A DNA stretch of 64,000 bases, taken from the NCBI RefSeq assembly GCF_024346355.1, contig NZ_JAGQCU010000007.1, positions 62,001 to 126,000 on the forward strand, written 5' to 3'. The notes beneath the pieces were generated by a model. The model saw nothing but the letters and a program-made list of their open reading frames with translations, searched no databases and had not been told where the DNA came from. The position numbers and the translations under genes were made by a program. How positions within the stretch are numbered: the first letter of the stretch is position 1; each line of letters opens with the position of its first letter. Origin of the DNA: Cyanobium sp. ATX 6A2 (GTDB taxonomy: Bacteria; Cyanobacteriota; Cyanobacteriia; PCC-6307; Cyanobiaceae). This document shows, in pieces, positions 45,224 to 54,079 of this stretch.

Positions 45224-45986
45224 CCGTCGATCGAGGCCCGCCGAGGCGCCAACCTGATTGACCATTCGATCTTAGATCACGGCTCCTCCGCTTCCGGGCA
45301 GCCGCCGGTGTGCGCGCCACGCAGGCCATTCCCAGCACGCGCCAGCCGCCGTCCTGCAGCGCCGCGGCGGCGGCGCAGGCGGTGGCTCCAGTGGTGAGGA
45401 TGTCGTCGAGCAACAGCACCGCTCGGCGCCGGCCAGCGGCCCCCTGCTCGCAGCGGAAGGCTCCCTCCTGGTTCTGCCAGCGCAGCTCTCGTCCAAGCCG
45501 ATGCTGCCCCAACACCGGTCGGCTGCGCACCAGCGGCTGCCCCTGCGGCCAGCCCAGCTGCCGGCTCAGGATCTCCGCCAGCAACGGCGGCAACGGATTG
45601 CTCCGTTGCTTCCAACTGGGTACCGCCACCAGCAGCGGAGGGGGAGGGGGTGGTCCCGGTTTGCTCCCATCCCGGAGCTGCCTCAGGCGGGCCATCAGCC
45701 CGGGCAGCAGCGGCGCCAGCCGCTGGCTGCAGGGATCCCGGCGCAGGGCCAGAAGCTGCCGGCGCAGATCCCCCTCATAGGCACCCGCCGCCCACCAGGG
45801 CAGCGGCTCCAGGCCGGCCAGGCCATCTGGGGGCAGCCCCAGCTGTTCGTGCAGAGGAGGCTGCAGCAGCCACTCCAGGGGCAGCCACTGCAGCAGCCCA
45901 TGCCAGGGCCGGCAGGGCTGACTGGAGGCGGTAGGCGGGCAGAGCGGGCGTTGCACCGAGGGTGGGGAGCTGGCTGCGCTCAGCAT
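45189..45986 (-). CDS. comF: ComF family phosphoribosyltransferase-like protein
   Basis: Protein of 265 residues from ATG 45986. It has the PRTase motif RRAVLLLDDILTTGATACAA (PRPP-binding) plus the ComF-type PSWKQRSNPLPPLLAEILSR. ComF helps take up DNA in competent bacteria; its biochemical role is unclear. The usual N-terminal zinc finger is not obvious. The last residues (GRDSSVGRAGD) are coded by the 5' half of tRNA-Phe, so the CDS overlaps a tRNA by 35 bases. A true earlier stop or frameshift is possible. dprA, the other competence gene here, is at 55.5 kb. Confidence 0.8.
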   Translation of the reverse strand: MLSAASSPPSVQRPLCPPTASSQPCRPWHGLLQWLPLEWLLQPPLHEQLGLPPDGLAGLEPLPWWAAGAYEGDLRRQLLALRRDPCSQRLAPLLPGLMARLRQLRDGSKPGPPPPPPLLVAVPSWKQRSNPLPPLLAEILSRQLGWPQGQPLVRSRPVLGQHRLGRELRWQNQEGAFRCEQGAAGRRRAVLLLDDILTTGATACAAAAALQDGGWRVLGMACVARTPAAARKRRSRDLRSNGQSGWRLGGPRSTGRDSSVGRAGD

Positions 45987-46032
45987 TGCCACCGCGGCGT
46001 CGCAGCCCTCCGCCTCTGTGTCGCAATGTGGC

Positions 46033-46302
46033 TCAGGGTTGCGGCAGGGCCCGCAGCATCGCCACCAGGGTGCGGTGGGCGTCCTCGCTGTCGCTGAGGC
46101 TGTGGTCGAAGGGCACCTGCAGCAGCTGGCCATCCACATCCAGCCGCATCGCCTCTGCCTCAATGGCCAGCATCCGGGCCGAGCTGGCGGTGGTAACGCC
46201 GCCGTAGTGGCGCGCGTAGGCCAGCACCGCCTCGCCGTGGTCGTCGTTCATGTGCTTACAGATTCGATCGCTCACGGCGGGGGTGAGGGGGTCGGCGGCC
46301 AT
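46033..46302 (-). CDS. DUF2470 family protein (heme/flavin-binding-like)
   Basis: Protein of 89 residues from ATG 46302 (ATG 46329 is possible). The motif DRICKHMNDDHGEAVLAYAR then YGGVTTASSARMLAIEAEAM and QVPFDHSLSDSEDAHRTLVA matches DUF2470, a small domain known from HugZ-like heme-binding proteins and in cyanobacteria as a stand-alone protein. The His-rich NDDH helix is its mark. Whether it binds heme or flavin is unknown. It follows the kinase/small-protein genes on the same strand. Confidence 0.85.
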   Translation of the reverse strand: MAADPLTPAVSDRICKHMNDDHGEAVLAYARHYGGVTTASSARMLAIEAEAMRLDVDGQLLQVPFDHSLSDSEDAHRTLVAMLRALPQP

Positions 46303-46343
46303 GGCCTGGGAACGCAGGGATGGACCCATTCTGGGGTTGGCCC

Positions 46344-46463
46344 TCAGACGCCGGCGTAGCGCTGCCAGAGCAGCACCGCCAGGCGGATGGCACTGAAGCT
46401 CACGTAGCCAGCCAGCACCACGAACAGCGCCATCGAGATCCACGTGCTCAGCTGGTTCTTCAT
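46344..46463 (-). CDS. 39-residue single-span membrane protein
   Basis: A short protein, MKNQLSTWISMALFVVLAGY then VSFSAIRLAVLLWQRYAGV, with one membrane helix. Its ATG overlaps the stop of the kinase gene as ATGA, a strong sign of real coupled translation. No family I know matches; it is too short for a reliable assignment. Photosystem or NDH-1 small subunits of similar size exist, but the sequence does not match psbX, psb30, ndhQ or petN as I recall them. Confidence 0.6.
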   Translation of the reverse strand: MKNQLSTWISMALFVVLAGYVSFSAIRLAVLLWQRYAGV

Positions 46464-47743
46464 CGCTTGGGTAGGGAGGTTGCGGCCAGTCTGGCCATGC
46501 CCAGGGCCGCGCTCAGCCGGGGCCGGTTCAGCACCGCACAGCCCAGACGTCGTTGGCGGATGGCCCGCCACTGGGGATTGCGGGCCCCGCCGCCCAGGCT
46601 GATCACCCGCTGCACCGCCGGGGCCCCGAGTTGCCGCAGTCGTGCCCAGCCGGCCCGTTCGATCTCCGCCAGGCCCTCCAGCAAGCCCTGCAGAAATAGC
46701 CCATCGCTCACGGGTCGGGGCTCCAGCACCGGCTCCAGATCTGGATCGTCCACCGGAAAGCGCTCGCCACGGCCGTTGAGAGGCCTCAGCAGCAGACCGC
46801 TGTCGGCGGCAGGATCGATCTGGCTGCTGAGCTCCGCCAGTTGCCGGTCGCTGAAGAAGCGGCGCAGCACGCCCCCGCCGGCATTGGAGGCCCCGCCCAC
46901 CAGCCAACGCCCGGCAACGCGGTGACAGCTCACCCCAGGACCCCCGATCGGCTCGGCACACCACTGCTTCAGCACCAGGGTGGTGCCCAGCACGGTCACG
47001 CCGTCGTGGTCGCCCGGTTCGGCCGCCAGCACTGCCGCGTTGGCATCGGTGCTGCCCGCCACCACCCGGCAGCCGGGGGGGAGATCCAGGGCGGCGGCGG
47101 CTGTGGCCGTGAGCTGGCCGAGCACCTCGCCGCTGGCGCGGATCGCCGGCAGGGCCGAACTCCAGGGCTGCGCCGCGATCTCTCCGGCCCAGCTGCGCCC
47201 CTGCAGATCCCAGCCCAGCCGCAGGTTGTTGCCCTCCTCGCCCCAGCGCCAGTCGCCCAGCAGCCAGCCCATCAGCCAGTCGGCCTGGTGGCGCAGCAGC
47301 CAGGGCTCTGCGGGGGCGAGCTCCTGCGCGGCCTCCAGCAGTCGCAGCGCCCGGGCCAGGCTGCCGCTGGCGCTGCTGGCCGCGCCGCCCGCCGCGATCG
47401 CCGCCGCCGCCCTGGCCTGCTCGGGGCAGGCCAGGTGATACGGCAGGGCCTCGGCGAGGTTGACCCCCCTCTGGATCCCTGCAGGCAGGCTGCCGTCGCC
47501 GCGGCAGAGCAGCAGGGTGCCCGATGTGCCCGCCAGGGCGAGAGCCCCCACCCGGCCGCGCAGATCGGCCGGCAGTTCGTGGCAAAGGGTCGCCAGCCCG
47601 TTGCGCCAGCCCTGAGGCTGGACAAGGGGTGCGGGGTAGTCACTGCCAACTTCCGCCACCACGCTGCCCTCGCGGTTGACGAGGGCCAGGCGCAGGCCGC
47701 TGCTGCCCAGATCGACGCCCAGCGCCAGGGTGCCCTGGGCCAC
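46460..47743 (-). CDS. FGGY-family carbohydrate kinase, D-ribulose kinase-like
   Basis: Protein of about 427 residues from a GTG at 47743. The start LALGVDLGSSGLRLALVNRE holds the phosphate-binding loop, VVAGSTDANAAVLAAEPGD has an ADP-site motif, and VISLGGGARNPQWRAIRQRR is the FGGY adenosine motif. Cyanobacteria and plants carry a related D-ribulose kinase, described in Synechococcus elongatus. Sugar specificity here is inferred. Translation starts 7 bases downstream of the metK stop on the same strand, so it is cotranscribed with metK and coupled to the 39-residue gene. Confidence 0.85.
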   Translation of the reverse strand: MAQGTLALGVDLGSSGLRLALVNREGSVVAEVGSDYPAPLVQPQGWRNGLATLCHELPADLRGRVGALALAGTSGTLLLCRGDGSLPAGIQRGVNLAEALPYHLACPEQARAAAAIAAGGAASSASGSLARALRLLEAAQELAPAEPWLLRHQADWLMGWLLGDWRWGEEGNNLRLGWDLQGRSWAGEIAAQPWSSALPAIRASGEVLGQLTATAAAALDLPPGCRVVAGSTDANAAVLAAEPGDHDGVTVLGTTLVLKQWCAEPIGGPGVSCHRVAGRWLVGGASNAGGGVLRRFFSDRQLAELSSQIDPAADSGLLLRPLNGRGERFPVDDPDLEPVLEPRPVSDGLFLQGLLEGLAEIERAGWARLRQLGAPAVQRVISLGGGARNPQWRAIRQRRLGCAVLNRPRLSAALGMARLAATSLPKR

Positions 47744-47750
47744 CGGAGGA

Positions 47751-48998
47751 TCAGGCAGCGACTCGGCTGGCGGTGGCCTGCTGCAGGGTGGCGGCGATGG
47801 ACTCCACATCCTCCCAGGGGAGGTTGAGATCGCTGCGCCCGAAGTGGCCGTAGGCCGCCACGTCCTGGTAGAAGCGCCCGCCGCGTTGGCGAGGCAGGTC
47901 ACACAGCCCGAAGCGCTCGATGATCGCCCCTGGCCGCAGATCGAAGTGTTCCTGCACCAGGGCGGTGAGGTCGGAATCGCTGATCGAGCCGCTGCCGAAG
48001 CTCTGCACCAGGATGCTCACCGGCCTGGCCACACCGATGGCATAGCTGAGCTGCACTTCGGCGCGCCGGACCAGGCCGGAGGCCACCAGCGCCTTCGCCA
48101 CGTGGCGAGCCGCGTAGGCCGCCGAGCGGTCCACCTTGGTGGGATCCTTTCCGGAGAAGGCCCCGCCGCCATGGCGGGCATAGCCCCCGTAGGTGTCCAC
48201 GATGATCTTCCGCCCGGTGAGGCCGGCATCCCCCTGGGGCCCTCCCACCACGAACTTGCCGGTGGGATTCACCAGAAAGCGGGTGCCCTCACGGCTGGGG
48301 CGAAGGTTGAGGTCGGCGCTCACGGGTTCCACCACATGGCTCCAGAGGTCGCCGGCGATTCGCTCCCGCAGCAGGGTTGCATCGCTCACCCCATCGATGC
48401 TGGAGGTGTGCTGGGTGGAGATCAGGATCGTGTCGATCGCCACCGGACGGTCGTCCTCGTAGACCACACTCACCTGGGTCTTGCCATCGGGCAGCAGGTA
48501 GCTCAGGGTGCCGTCGTGGCGCACCTGGGAGAGCTGACGTGCCAGGCGATGGGCCAGGCTGATCGGCAGCGGCATCAGCTCCGGTGTTTCATCGCAGGCG
48601 TAGCCGAACATGATGCCCTGATCACCGGCTCCCACCCGATCCAGCGGGTCGCCGTCGTGGTCATCGGCCTCGTCCACCCCCTGGGCGATGTCGGGGGATT
48701 GCTGGTCGAGGGCCACCAGCACCGCGCAGCTGTGGGCATCGAAGCCACCGGCGCGGGCGCTGCTGTAGCCGATCTCCTCGATCACGCCACGCACCAGGGT
48801 GTTGAAGTCGATGCGGGCGGTGGTGGTGACCTCGCCGGTGAGCAGGCAGAGCCCGGTGTTCACCACCGTTTCACAGGCCACGCGGCTGGCGGGATCCTGG
48901 CTCAGCAGGGCATCCAGCACCGCGTCACTCACCTGATCGCAGATCTTGTCCGGATGCCCCTCGGTCACCGACTCGGAGGTGAAAACGTAGCGGCTCAT
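47751..48998 (-). CDS. metK: S-adenosylmethionine synthetase
   Basis: Protein of 415 residues. It starts [20 protein letters not shown] (methionine-binding His and Lys), has [20 protein letters not shown] with the ATP site, [20 protein letters not shown], and [20 protein letters not shown] with catalytic lysines. It makes SAM from methionine and ATP for all methylation, including PurM-independent uses and PrmC. All catalytic segments are present. It heads metK, ribulokinase-like kinase and the small membrane gene. Confidence 0.98.
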   Translation of the reverse strand: MSRYVFTSESVTEGHPDKICDQVSDAVLDALLSQDPASRVACETVVNTGLCLLTGEVTTTARIDFNTLVRGVIEEIGYSSARAGGFDAHSCAVLVALDQQSPDIAQGVDEADDHDGDPLDRVGAGDQGIMFGYACDETPELMPLPISLAHRLARQLSQVRHDGTLSYLLPDGKTQVSVVYEDDRPVAIDTILISTQHTSSIDGVSDATLLRERIAGDLWSHVVEPVSADLNLRPSREGTRFLVNPTGKFVVGGPQGDAGLTGRKIIVDTYGGYARHGGGAFSGKDPTKVDRSAAYAARHVAKALVASGLVRRAEVQLSYAIGVARPVSILVQSFGSGSISDSDLTALVQEHFDLRPGAIIERFGLCDLPRQRGGRFYQDVAAYGHFGRSDLNLPWEDVESIAATLQQATASRVAA

Positions 48999-49024
48999 CG
49001 GCCCCGGCAGAACAGCGACTCAGC

Positions 49025-49813
49025 CTATGCGCTGCGCACCTCCAGCTCACGCCAGTGCGCCAGCTGCGGGAAGCGGGAGGCGAGGGGAGGGCGCTGTTGC
49101 CATCCGGCGCTGTAGCCCAGCACCACCGCCACGCCGGCCCTCTCGGCCATCAGCAGATCACTGTTGGCATCGCCGATCAGGGCGCACTGGCCGGGTTTTG
49201 TGCCCAGGTCGCTGCAGAGGGCGGCAACAGCGGCGGGATCGGGCTTGCGGGGGTGGTGGTCGGCGCTGCGCAGGGCCGCAAAGCAGTGGCCGAGGTTGTG
49301 GCTGGCCAGAAACGCAGCGATGCCCCGCTGATCGTCGTTGCTGATCACGGCACAGGCCACACCCGCGCCATTGAGCTGCTGGAGGAGCTGGTGCAGGCCG
49401 TCGGTGGCTCTGGGGCAGGGGTCGCCACCATCACCACTGGGGAGATCGCACTGCTGGAACACAGCGTCGGCGAGCTCGAGGGCTTCAGGCCAGCCCAGCC
49501 CCAGCTGGGCCAGGGCCGTGGCGGTGGAGATCAGGTTGTGGTCGCGGCTCGCCACCGCCGTGGTGCCGGCGGGGTGGATGGTGTTGCCCTGCAACCCGTA
49601 GGTGGCCTCCAGCAGTGGAGCGAGTTCGGCAACCATGGTTGCCGCCTCCTGTGGATGGCGCTCCAGCAGCAACCGTTGGCACTGCTCAACCCTGGCCCGG
49701 GCCAGGGCGAGAAGCCGGGGCTCGCTGTGGCAGAGGGTGCCGTCCTTGTCGAACAGCACGGCCTCGATCTCGCCGGCGATGAGCGGTGCGCCGCGCAGCA
49801 GCAGCTGGGCCAA
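49025..49813 (-). CDS. HAD-family phosphatase, phosphoglycolate phosphatase-like
   Basis: Protein of 262 residues. The HAD motif I is VLFDKDGTLCHSEPRLLALA (the DxDGT nucleophile as DKDGT), motif II is VACAVISNDDQRG, and the ending RKPDPAAVAALCSDLGTKPG then ALIGDANSDLLMAERAGVAV is the motif III/IV set. The Lys at DKDGT is unusual, as most have DxDGT with another residue, and may affect metal binding; the motif still looks active. Substrate unknown; phosphoglycolate or a sugar phosphate is likely. It is between metK and rpsA. Confidence 0.85.
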   Translation of the reverse strand: MAQLLLRGAPLIAGEIEAVLFDKDGTLCHSEPRLLALARARVEQCQRLLLERHPQEAATMVAELAPLLEATYGLQGNTIHPAGTTAVASRDHNLISTATALAQLGLGWPEALELADAVFQQCDLPSGDGGDPCPRATDGLHQLLQQLNGAGVACAVISNDDQRGIAAFLASHNLGHCFAALRSADHHPRKPDPAAVAALCSDLGTKPGQCALIGDANSDLLMAERAGVAVVLGYSAGWQQRPPLASRFPQLAHWRELEVRSA

Positions 49814-49823
49814 GAGGACTGGC

Positions 49824-50879
49824 TCAGTCCAGGGTCACGCCCATGGGTTCGTGGTCTTCCGCCTGCTCCATCAGCATCTGCTTGTAGCGGGCTGCCATTT
49901 CCTCCGCCCGATCGAACACCTTCTGGGGATCGGTGAGCATGTCGCCGGGCTCGGGCTCGAGAGCCTTGGTGGAGAGCGAGATCCGGCCCCGTTCAGCGTC
50001 GAGGTCGATGATCATCACCTTCATCTGGTCGTTCACATTGAGCACAGTGTGTGGGGTTTCGATGTGCTCGTGGCTGATCTCAGAGATGTGCAGGAGGCCG
50101 CTCACGCCACCGATGTCGATGAAGGCGCCGTAGGGCTTGATGCCGCGCACCGTGCCCAGCACCACTTCGCCCACCTCCAGGCGATTCATCTTGCGCTCCA
50201 CCAGGGCGCGGCGATGGCTGAGCACCAGGCGGTTGCGCTCCTCGTCCACCTCCAGGAACTTCAGCGGCAGGAAGTCGGCCACCAGTTCTTCCTTGGGCTT
50301 GCGGGTGCTGATGTGGCTGCCGGGGATGAAGCCCCGCAGTCCTTCCACCCGCACCAGGGCGCCCCCGCGGTTGGTGGCGAACACCTCGCTGTAAATCGTG
50401 GCGTCCTCCTTCTGGAGCTGGCGCACCCGTTCCCAGGCCCGCTGGTATTCAATGCGGCGGATGGAGAGCGAGAGCTGACCGTCCTCGTTCTCCTCGCTCA
50501 TGATGAAGAACTCCCGGATTTCGCCGGGCTGCATCACGTCGGCGAGCCCCTCCACCCGGTTGATCGACACCTCCTGCATGGGCATGAAGGCAGCCGTCTT
50601 GGCGCCGATGTCGATCATGGCGCCCTTCGATTCAAGGGCGAACACGGTGCCGTTGACCACGTCACCGGGCTTGAAGTTGTAGTCGTATTTGCTCAGCAGA
50701 GCGGCGAACTCATCGAGCGAGAAGCCCACCCCGTCGAGATCGCGGTTGGTGGGGCGACTGTCAGAGTCGTCTGCGGCGGGAACCTCTTCCGCAATGGCGT
50801 TGTCGAGGTCGGTTGCCGCGTCAGCGGCAAGTTCGAGATCGGCCTCGGTGGTGCTGATGTCGGAAGGGGTCACGGTCAT
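49824..50879 (-). CDS. rpsA: 30S ribosomal protein S1
   Basis: Protein of 351 residues, the shorter cyanobacterial form. It has three S1-type RNA-binding domains: KPGDVVNGTVFALESKGAMI followed by DIGAKTAAFMP, a middle GEVFATNRGGALVRVEGLRG and KMNRLEVGEVVLGTVRGIKP followed by YGAFIDIGGVSGLLH. It binds mRNA and helps loading on the ribosome. The N-terminal 45 residues are acidic and Thr/Ala-rich. It is upstream of the HAD gene by 10 bases on the same strand. Confidence 0.97.
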   Translation of the reverse strand: MTVTPSDISTTEADLELAADAATDLDNAIAEEVPAADDSDSRPTNRDLDGVGFSLDEFAALLSKYDYNFKPGDVVNGTVFALESKGAMIDIGAKTAAFMPMQEVSINRVEGLADVMQPGEIREFFIMSEENEDGQLSLSIRRIEYQRAWERVRQLQKEDATIYSEVFATNRGGALVRVEGLRGFIPGSHISTRKPKEELVADFLPLKFLEVDEERNRLVLSHRRALVERKMNRLEVGEVVLGTVRGIKPYGAFIDIGGVSGLLHISEISHEHIETPHTVLNVNDQMKVMIIDLDAERGRISLSTKALEPEPGDMLTDPQKVFDRAEEMAARYKQMLMEQAEDHEPMGVTLD

Positions 50880-51005
50880 GGCGCTGGGCGGACTGCCTGA
50901 GGCAGGACGATGGGGTCGGACGTTCTGCCCGCCTGCAGAGGCGTCCGAACCACCGAATCTACCAACCCGCCCGGGTGGAACGGCCTGAATGGCGCCGTGG
51001 GAGCC

Positions 51006-51500
51006 TCAGCCCAGGGCCGCCAAAGAGGCTTTGCCGTGACTGCGGCCGCTGCGTCGGTTGAGGCCGTCGAGGGTGGCGACAAAGTCGCTCACGCCCTGGA
51101 ACTGCCGATACACCGAAGCAAAGCGCACATAGGCCACCTCGCTCATGGCTCGGAGCTGCTCGAGCACCAGCTCTCCGATCTCGGCACTGCTCACCTCACG
51201 GCCGGGCCGTTGCTGCAGCTGCAGCTCCAGTTCATCGACCACCGATTCCAGGCGAGCAGGCTCCAGGCCTGTTTTCTCGCAGGCCCGCAGCAGTCCGTGC
51301 AGGAGCTTGGCCCGGTTGAAGGTTTCCCTGGTGCCGTTGCGCTTCAGCACGGTGACGGGCACCGTTTCCACCCGCTCGTAGGTGGTGAAGCGAAACGTGC
51401 AGTCCAGACACTCACGCCGCCGCCGCACGCTGCGGCCGCTGTCAGCTGATCGTGATTCCAGAACCCGGCTGTCGGTGTGCTGGCAGGAGGGGCATTGCAT
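51006..51500 (-). CDS. nrdR: Transcriptional repressor NrdR
   Basis: Protein of 164 residues. It starts [20 protein letters not shown] with a zinc ribbon (two C-x2-C pairs: CPSC and CLDC) and has an ATP-cone domain with [20 protein letters not shown] and [13 protein letters not shown]-like features. NrdR represses ribonucleotide reductase genes in response to ATP/dATP. It is set apart from rpsA by 126 bases. No NrdR box could be seen in the window. Confidence 0.97.
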   Translation of the reverse strand: MQCPSCQHTDSRVLESRSADSGRSVRRRRECLDCTFRFTTYERVETVPVTVLKRNGTRETFNRAKLLHGLLRACEKTGLEPARLESVVDELELQLQQRPGREVSSAEIGELVLEQLRAMSEVAYVRFASVYRQFQGVSDFVATLDGLNRRSGRSHGKASLAALG

Positions 51501-51591
51501 CCCCGTACATCCGGGCGGCCTGCGCGGAGTTTAAGCAGCTGTTGTACTCCTGAAAAGGGCTGAGGCTGCACATCGCATGGGTTCAGTCATG

Positions 51592-51616
51592 AAAAAGCCC
51601 CCGGAAAACCGGGGGC
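51592..51616 (-). terminator. Rho-independent terminator of psbB-psbT
   Basis: On the minus strand a perfect GCCCCCGG/CCGGGGGC stem (51597-51616) with a four-T loop is followed by five T residues. It lies 26 bases after the psbT stop and ends the psbB-psbT operon. Confidence 0.93.
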
Positions 51617-51642
51617 CTAGAGGGCGTGGGGCCCTTTGCAAC

Positions 51643-51738
51643 TCATTTGCCGATCTTCGGGGGATCGCGGAAGGCGATGGCGAAGAACAGGGTGGCGATG
51701 GCCAGGGCGAGGATGAGGATGTAAGCGAAGCTCTCCAT
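51643..51738 (-). CDS. psbT: Photosystem II reaction centre protein T
   Basis: A 31-residue protein, [20 protein letters not shown] then [11 protein letters not shown], a single membrane helix with a basic stromal tail. It matches PsbT of cyanobacteria nearly throughout. PsbT sits near the dimer interface of photosystem II and helps repair after photodamage. It lies 15 bases downstream of psbB, the usual order, and is too short for routine gene calls. A strong terminator follows. Confidence 0.97.
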   Translation of the reverse strand: MESFAYILILALAIATLFFAIAFRDPPKIGK

Positions 51739-51753
51739 GGGGTGACCTCCTGG

Positions 51754-53313
51754 TCAGCTGAGGGGGGTGCCAGCGGGGGGGACGAAGTCCTCCGGCAGGC
51801 GGCGGGTGGTTTGGTCGCCCAGCTTCTGGAACAGGCCGAATTCCACCTGTTCGCCGAGATCCGGGTCGATACCCGCGAACACATCACGGTAGAGGGTGCG
51901 GGCACCGTGCCAGATGTGGCCGAAGAAGAACAGCAGGGCAAAGGTGGCGTGACCAAAGGTGAACCAGCCTCGAGGCGAGCTGCGGAACGTGCCGTCAGAG
52001 TTGTAGGTGTCGCGATCGAAATCGAAGGGTTCACCCAGCTGGGCCTTGCGTGCCAGCCGCTTCACGTCCGCAGGGTCGCTGAAGGTCTGCCCGTTGAGGG
52101 CACCGCCGTAGACGGTGGCGGTCACACCGGTCTGCTCGAAGGAATACCTGGCTTCTGCGCGGCGGAAGGGGATGTCGGCGCGCACGATTCCGTCCTGGTC
52201 TTCGAGCACCACAGGGAAGTTCTCGAAGAAGTTGGGGAGGCGGCGCACTTCCAGATCCCGGCCATCCTTGTCGGTGAAGGAGATGTGGCCAAGCCAGCCG
52301 GTGGGAAGACCATCACCGTTCACCATCGGGCCGACGCGGAACAGACCCCCCTTGGCGGGGCTGTTGCCCACGTAGTCGAAGAACGCCAGTTTCTCGGGAA
52401 TGGAGCCGTAGGCCTCGGCCTTGCTGGCGCCGTTGTCGAGGGCTGTCTGCACCCGTCGGTTGATTTCAGTCTTGAAATAACTCTGGTCCCACTGGTAGCG
52501 GGTGGGTCCGAAGAGTTCCACCGGCGTAGCCGCAGCGCCGTACCACATGGTGCCTGCCACCACGAAGGCGGCGAAGAACACGGCGGCGATGGCGGAGGCC
52601 AGCACCGTTTCGATGTTGCCCATGCGCAGCGCCTTGTAGAGGCGCTCAGGTGGGCGGGTGGTGATGTGGAAGATGCCGGCGATGATGCCCACGATGCCCG
52701 CGGCGATGTGGTGGGCAACGATTCCGCCGGGGTTGAACGGGTTGAATCCCTCAGGACCCCAGGAGGGCTGAACGGGTTCGATGTGCCCGTTGAGGCCGTA
52801 GGCGTCTGAAACCCACATGCCAGGGCCGAACACCCCGGTGAGGTGGAAGGCGCCGAAACCGAAGCAGGCCAGGCCGGCCAGCAGCAGGTGAATGCCGAAG
52901 ATCTTGGGCAGATCGAGCGCCGGTTCGCCGGTGCGGGGGTCCTGCCAGATCTCCAGATCCCAGAAGGTCCAGTGCCAGATGGCCGCCAGGAACAGCAGAC
53001 CGCTGAAAACGATGTGGGCAGCAGCTACGCCTTCGAAGCTCCAGAAACCAGGGTCCACGCCTGTTTCACCCGTGATGCTCCAGCCCCCCCAACTGCCGGT
53101 GACGCCGAGGCGGGCCATGAAGGGCATCACGAACATCCCCTGGCGCCACATCGGATTGAGCACCGGGTCGGATGGATCAAAGATCGCGAGCTCGTAGAGA
53201 GCCATGGAGCCGGCCCAGCCGGCAACCAAGGCGGTGTGCATGAGGTGCACGGCCAGAAGGCGGCCCGGGTCATTGATGACCACGGTGTGCACCCGATACC
53301 AGGGCAATCCCAT
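51754..53313 (-). CDS. psbB: Photosystem II CP47 core antenna protein
   Basis: Protein of 519 residues with six membrane helices and a large lumenal loop between helices 5 and 6. It starts [20 protein letters not shown] and has [60 protein letters not shown] and [20 protein letters not shown]; several His residues are chlorophyll ligands. It binds about 16 chlorophylls and passes energy to the reaction centre. It heads psbB-psbT. The gene is high in GC like the flanks. Confidence 0.99.
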   Translation of the reverse strand: MGLPWYRVHTVVINDPGRLLAVHLMHTALVAGWAGSMALYELAIFDPSDPVLNPMWRQGMFVMPFMARLGVTGSWGGWSITGETGVDPGFWSFEGVAAAHIVFSGLLFLAAIWHWTFWDLEIWQDPRTGEPALDLPKIFGIHLLLAGLACFGFGAFHLTGVFGPGMWVSDAYGLNGHIEPVQPSWGPEGFNPFNPGGIVAHHIAAGIVGIIAGIFHITTRPPERLYKALRMGNIETVLASAIAAVFFAAFVVAGTMWYGAAATPVELFGPTRYQWDQSYFKTEINRRVQTALDNGASKAEAYGSIPEKLAFFDYVGNSPAKGGLFRVGPMVNGDGLPTGWLGHISFTDKDGRDLEVRRLPNFFENFPVVLEDQDGIVRADIPFRRAEARYSFEQTGVTATVYGGALNGQTFSDPADVKRLARKAQLGEPFDFDRDTYNSDGTFRSSPRGWFTFGHATFALLFFFGHIWHGARTLYRDVFAGIDPDLGEQVEFGLFQKLGDQTTRRLPEDFVPPAGTPLS

Positions 53314-53429
53314 GGGGAGCTGAATTCTGGAGGGGTGGGGCGATCGTAAGGTCGGGCCGGCCCGCGCGGCGGCTCAGGTTACGGAGCGCAACGGCCCCCT
53401 TCACAATGGGATTCAGCCGCATTCGAACC

Positions 53430-53894
53430 ATGCCCGTGATCCGCTTCCTGCGGGAGAGCCGCGATGTGGAGTGCTATCCGGGGGAGAACCTCCGGGAGGT
53501 GGCTCTGCGCGAGGGGATCGGCCTCTATGGCGTGAAGGGAATCCTCGGGAACTGCGGGGGTTGCGGCCAGTGCATCACCTGCTTTGTGGAGATTCCCGAC
53601 GTCGGCACAGCGCAGGCTCTCAGTCCACGCACCGGCGTGGAGGACCAGAAGTTGCGGCGGCGTCCTGACAACTGGCGACTGGCCTGTCAGGCCCTGGTGG
53701 AGGAGTCGCTGGTGGTGATCACCCGACCCCAGCTGGGCCTGGCCAACAAGGACACCCAGTTGACCGCAGCCATGGCCTCCCCCCTGCCGGCGGGGCCCAC
53801 CAGCTGGCCCGAGCCGGTGGCCTCTCCAGGCGATGCCCAGGAGTTTGAGCCGTTGGGCGAAGAGGGTGGCGCTACGGGGGATGAAGCCCCTTGA
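53430..53894 (+). CDS. 2Fe-2S ferredoxin-like protein with acidic tail
   Basis: Protein of 154 residues from ATG 53430 (ATG 53406 is possible). It starts MPVIRFLRESRDVECYPGEN, with LREVALREGIGLYGVKGIL, and the cysteine cluster GNCGGCGQCITCFVEIPD plus a later RLACQALVEESLVV, four cluster ligands plus one spare Cys. After about residue 105 it has a Pro/Glu-rich extension that ordinary ferredoxins lack. It diverges from psbB and precedes psbM. It could serve a photosystem II-side electron or assembly function; the partner is unknown. Confidence 0.82.
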   Translation: MPVIRFLRESRDVECYPGENLREVALREGIGLYGVKGILGNCGGCGQCITCFVEIPDVGTAQALSPRTGVEDQKLRRRPDNWRLACQALVEESLVVITRPQLGLANKDTQLTAAMASPLPAGPTSWPEPVASPGDAQEFEPLGEEGGATGDEAP

Positions 53895-53957
53895 GGGCTG
53901 CCGGTTTGCCGGTGATACCCTCCATTGATCAGCCCCTCCAGTTCACCCCACGCCCCC

Positions 53958-54065
53958 ATGGAAACCAACGATCTCGGCTTCGTTGCCAGCCTGATGTTTG
54001 TCCTGGTTCCCACGGTGTTCCTGCTGGTGCTCTACATCCAGACCAGCAGCCGCCAGGGAGGCTGA
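53958..54065 (+). CDS. psbM: Photosystem II reaction centre protein M
   Basis: A 35-residue protein, [20 protein letters not shown] then [15 protein letters not shown], one membrane helix. It matches PsbM. This subunit lies at the photosystem II dimer interface and helps hold the two halves together. It comes after the ferredoxin-like gene by 63 bases and ends next to the facing universal stress gene. Its stop lies in a partial palindrome shared with that gene. Confidence 0.96.
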   Translation: METNDLGFVASLMFVLVPTVFLLVLYIQTSSRQGG

Positions 54066-54079
54066 ACCCGGCCCGGGCC

